Source of the DNA: Desulfitobacterium_A nosdiversum
Lineage (GTDB): Bacteria; Bacillota; Desulfitobacteriia; Desulfitobacteriales; Desulfitobacteriaceae
Reading direction: 5' to 3'
Assembly: GCF_049860565.1 (NCBI RefSeq)
Contig: NZ_CP172056.1
Coordinates: 1,364,001 to 1,428,000 of the forward strand
DNA length: 64,000 bases
The notes under the pieces were generated by a model. It saw nothing but the letters and a program-made list of their open reading frames with translations. It was not told where the DNA came from and made no database searches. A program made the translations under genes and the position numbers. This document shows, piece by piece, positions 61,921 to 64,000 of the stretch. The first letter of the stretch is position 1. Every line of letters begins with the position of its first letter.

Positions 61921-62868
61921 ATGAAAAGAAAACAATCGATTTGGATGCTCCTGCTTGTTGTTGTTATGACAGCAGCCCTTATTGGCTGCGGTACAACTCA
62001 ATCGAATCTAGAGAATAAAAATGCCGCAAATACTTCAAATAAAATCACGATCGGTTTCTCCATTTCAACCTTGAATAATCCTTTCTTTGTTACCTTAAAA
62101 GACGGTGCAGAAAAAGCGGCTAAGGACGCAGGCGTGACTTTGAATGTGGTTGATGCTCAGGATAAAACTTCAAAACAAATCAGTGATATTGAGGACCTTA
62201 TTCAGAAAAAGGTGAGTGTCATTCTGATCAACCCAACCGACAGTGCGGCAGTGGTCAGTGCAGTGGAGTCGGCGAATAAAGCAAATATCCCAGTCATCAC
62301 GGTTGACCGTGCTTCCAATGGAGGTAAGGTTGTAGCCCATATTGCTTCAGATAATGTGAAAGGCGGAAGCATGGCTGCCGATTTCATCATGAAGGCGCTC
62401 AACAATCAAGGGAACATTGTTGAATTGCAGGGCATTGCCGGAACTTCAGCTGCTCGTGATCGCGGTAAAGGTTTCCATAATGTCGTTGACGGAAAAGCAG
62501 GTGTAAAAGTGGTTGCAAGTCAACCTGCAGATTTTGACAGAGCTAAAGGCTTAAGCGTTATGGAAAACATTTTGCAAGGAAATAAAGACATTAAAGCAGT
62601 TTTTGCCCATAATGACGAAATGGCTTTGGGCGCTGTAAGTGCGCTCCAAGCTGCAGCCAGAAGCAATGTCCTTGTAGTCGGCTTTGATGCGACTGACGAT
62701 GCCGTTAAAGCCGTTAAAGAAGGTAAAATGGCTGCAACAGTAGCTCAAAAACCTGATTTGATCGGTAAAACAGCGATCGAAACAGCGATTAAAGTTGCCA
62801 AAGGTGAAAAGGTAGATGCCAATATTCCGGTAGCCCTTGACTTGATTACTAAAGATAACGCTAAATAA
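61921..62868 (+). CDS. rbsB: Ribose ABC transporter, substrate-binding lipoprotein
   Basis: 315-residue lipoprotein: signal peptide with lipobox ALIGC (Cys at about 23), a short Asn/Thr linker, then a Peripla_BP_4 domain (ITIGFSISTLNNPFFVTLKD, VILINPTDSAAVVSAVESA, VFAHNDEMALGAVSALQAA, VVGFDATDDAVKAVKEG). These positions match the ribose-binding residues of RbsB. AAAGGGGAATAA precedes the ATG. It is the last gene of the operon and is followed by a strong terminator. Confidence 0.95.
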   Translation: MKRKQSIWMLLLVVVMTAALIGCGTTQSNLENKNAANTSNKITIGFSISTLNNPFFVTLKDGAEKAAKDAGVTLNVVDAQDKTSKQISDIEDLIQKKVSVILINPTDSAAVVSAVESANKANIPVITVDRASNGGKVVAHIASDNVKGGSMAADFIMKALNNQGNIVELQGIAGTSAARDRGKGFHNVVDGKAGVKVVASQPADFDRAKGLSVMENILQGNKDIKAVFAHNDEMALGAVSALQAAARSNVLVVGFDATDDAVKAVKEGKMAATVAQKPDLIGKTAIETAIKVAKGEKVDANIPVALDLITKDNAK

Positions 62869-62916
62869 TAGAATTTAAATTGTACTTTCAAAAAGGAAAT
62901 AAATTATAGTACCTAA

Positions 62917-62973
62917 AAAGGGAGTACCGCTAAACAACTTTTTATAAAGTTGTTAGCGGCACTCCCTTTCTTT
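62917..62973 (+). terminator. Terminator of the rbs operon
   Basis: A long stem, about 23 bp (62917-62940 with 62947-62969, with small interruptions), a TTTATA loop and a T-rich tail. Confidence 0.9.
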
Positions 62974-63065
62974 CAATATATCAGAAAGTAAAAGTTTGAA
63001 GATTTCTCTTGGACTTGATTTCCTGTGGGATTGTTACAAATCTCTATAATCGACTTATAGTCAAG

Positions 63066-63491
63066 TTAAGCTCGTGTACAATTATTACGGTTTCTAAATT
63101 GTTTGTACTGAAAATAGAGGAAACAACCCAAGCAATATCCGCAGATCGCGACGAAAGCCACGATTGCTAATAATCCTGCCACAATATATCCGGCCAGCGA
63201 TAATCCCAATCCGAAAAGGATCAACGATAATGTTAAGAAGATCACTGCCAGAGTGTTGTTAAAACGGGTTAATTCGCGAGCTTCCGTTTGAGATTTTGCC
63301 ACCCATTTCGTTAAGAACGGCTTTGCCAATCGTATGAATAGATTCGCCTTAGCAGCAAACAAAAGCCCTGAAACTTCGATCAGCCATAATAATGCAACAA
63401 TGAAAGGATTTTGAATAACAACTGCCAGAATGACAAATGCAACAATTCCTGTTTGGTTTGCACGTAAATAGGGAACAGGAATTTCATTCAT
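63066..63491 (-). CDS. DUF4395 membrane protein
   Basis: 141-residue minus-strand protein with about four hydrophobic segments. It begins NEIPVPYLRANQTGIVAF and contains the C-terminal CGYCLGCFLYF motif, both typical of DUF4395. The CxxC-x-C arrangement could be redox-active or bind a metal. The start at 63491 is 9 bases after AGAGAGG; GTG 63500 is an alternative. Family members often sit near thioredoxin-like or rhodanese genes, none of which is here. Function unknown. Confidence 0.78.
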   Translation of the reverse strand: MNEIPVPYLRANQTGIVAFVILAVVIQNPFIVALLWLIEVSGLLFAAKANLFIRLAKPFLTKWVAKSQTEARELTRFNNTLAVIFLTLSLILFGLGLSLAGYIVAGLLAIVAFVAICGYCLGCFLYFQYKQFRNRNNCTRA

Positions 63492-63641
63492 GATCGACAC
63501 CTCTCTTTTCTCCCATTAAAACATATTAAACATCTATGCTTAATAATATATGAATTTTCTTCTCTTCTGTCAACCTTTGGTAATCAATCGCTGTATGGAA
63601 TAATTAGAATCAATATGTTAAGATTAAATTCAAATAAAATG

Positions 63642-63671
63642 TTGAAATTACGAATAAGGACATGGTATAAA
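63642..63671 (+). promoter_or_regulatory. Promoter-like sequence just before nadD
   Basis: TTGAAA (63642-63647), an 18-base spacer, and TGG-TATAAA (63666-63671). It ends only 6 bases before the chosen nadD start, so the transcript would have almost no leader. Confidence 0.4.
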
Positions 63672-63677
63672 AGGAAA

Positions 63678-64000
63678 ATGAAACAGAGCGATCAGAAATC
63701 GACTTTACGCAAACGTCTTGGAATTATGGGCGGAACGTTTGACCCGATTCACTATGGTCACCTTGTTGCAGCCGAAACGGCTCGCTATAAGTTTGATCTT
63801 GAACGCGTAATCTTTATTCCGTCAGGAGCACCGCCTCATAAGACAAAACGAAGGATTAGTCTGCCTGAGTTCCGGTATCAGATGGTTTCCCGGGCAATTG
63901 CGGATAACGATTTTTTTGAGGTGTCGCGAATTGAGATTGAACGAACGGGATTAACGTATACTGTAGATACGTTACGTCTATTGAAAGAAAAATATCCGAA
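63678..64000 (+). CDS. nadD: Nicotinate-nucleotide adenylyltransferase, N-terminal part (3' end beyond window)
   Basis: 107 codons are visible and the gene runs off the window. NadD adenylates nicotinate mononucleotide in NAD synthesis. The nucleotidyltransferase motif GGTFDPIHYGH is at about residues 18-28, followed by FIPSGAPPHK (substrate loop) and SRIEIERTGLTYTVDTL. ATG 63678 follows AAAAGGA closely. A start at ATG 63726 would remove the usual residues before GGTFDP and has no ribosome site. It is usually the gene after yhbY. Confidence 0.95.
   Translation, partial: MKQSDQKSTLRKRLGIMGGTFDPIHYGHLVAAETARYKFDLERVIFIPSGAPPHKTKRRISLPEFRYQMVSRAIADNDFFEVSRIEIERTGLTYTVDTLRLLKEKYP

Noticed and set aside
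1..64000. tRNA or rRNA genes and T-box leaders
   Set aside because: None was recognised by eye in the intergenic stretches. A tRNAscan/Infernal run would be needed to exclude short ones.

Overview
The window looks like the chromosome of a spore-forming Firmicute of the class Clostridia, most likely a Desulfosporosinus/Desulfitobacterium-type Peptococcaceae. The evidence is the gene order valS-folC, maf-radC-mreBCD-mrdA-minCDE-rodA, spoIVFA/B-like genes, then rplU-prp-rpmA-spo0B-obgE. Supporting signs are an L27 precursor with the Firmicute-type cleavable N-terminus, many TTG/GTG starts and strong AGGAGG-type ribosome binding sites. The genus is inferred, not proven.

Layout. 1-7065 is housekeeping: the 3' end of valS, folC, a PiT phosphate transporter pair behind a Pho-box-like promoter, a SPOR protein, the redox repressor rex, and aspA behind an operator-like dyad. 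7642-9547 is an ArsR-type regulator plus MFS exporter, with a perfect 44-bp palindrome over the promoter. 9732-10904 is a DegT-type aminotransferase. 11033-20633 is the cell shape and division cluster (DUF4321, maf, radC, mreBCD, PBP2, minCDE, rodA). An AT-rich merR-type gene sits in reverse at 20703-21635. 21817-33673 carries spoIVFA/B-like genes, a radical SAM/DUF2344 pair, RNase G, the L21/L27 operon, spo0B, obgE and an adaptor/permease pair without an ATPase. Four copies of a hairpin-bearing intergenic repeat lie near 7.1, 23.6, 24.0 and 33.7 kb.

yhbY (33923-34213) and nadD (63678 to the window end) are adjacent in Bacillus subtilis but lie about 29.5 kb apart here. The interval begins with decayed DNA: a MATE-efflux relic, a lipoprotein gene, an amber-interrupted small gene, and an IS3 transposase relic that had been invaded by a group II intron. 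Its core (37017-56550) is the most interesting part of the window. It holds two tandem SUKH (SMI1/KNR4) immunity-type genes, a vestigial toxin N-terminus, and a 4642-codon RTX protein whose N-terminus carries an HNH/EndoVII-like GHH nuclease motif. Degenerate transporter and IS200 debris follow, then an intact HlyB-type ABC exporter and HlyD-type adaptor. I read this as a type I-secreted polymorphic nuclease toxin with immunity genes, in an organism expected to have no outer membrane. The RTX gene has been expanded by recent internal duplications.

56760-62972 is a complete ribose operon (rbsR-K-D-A-C-B) with LacI-type operators and a strong terminator. A reverse-strand DUF4395 gene and the 5' part of nadD close the window.
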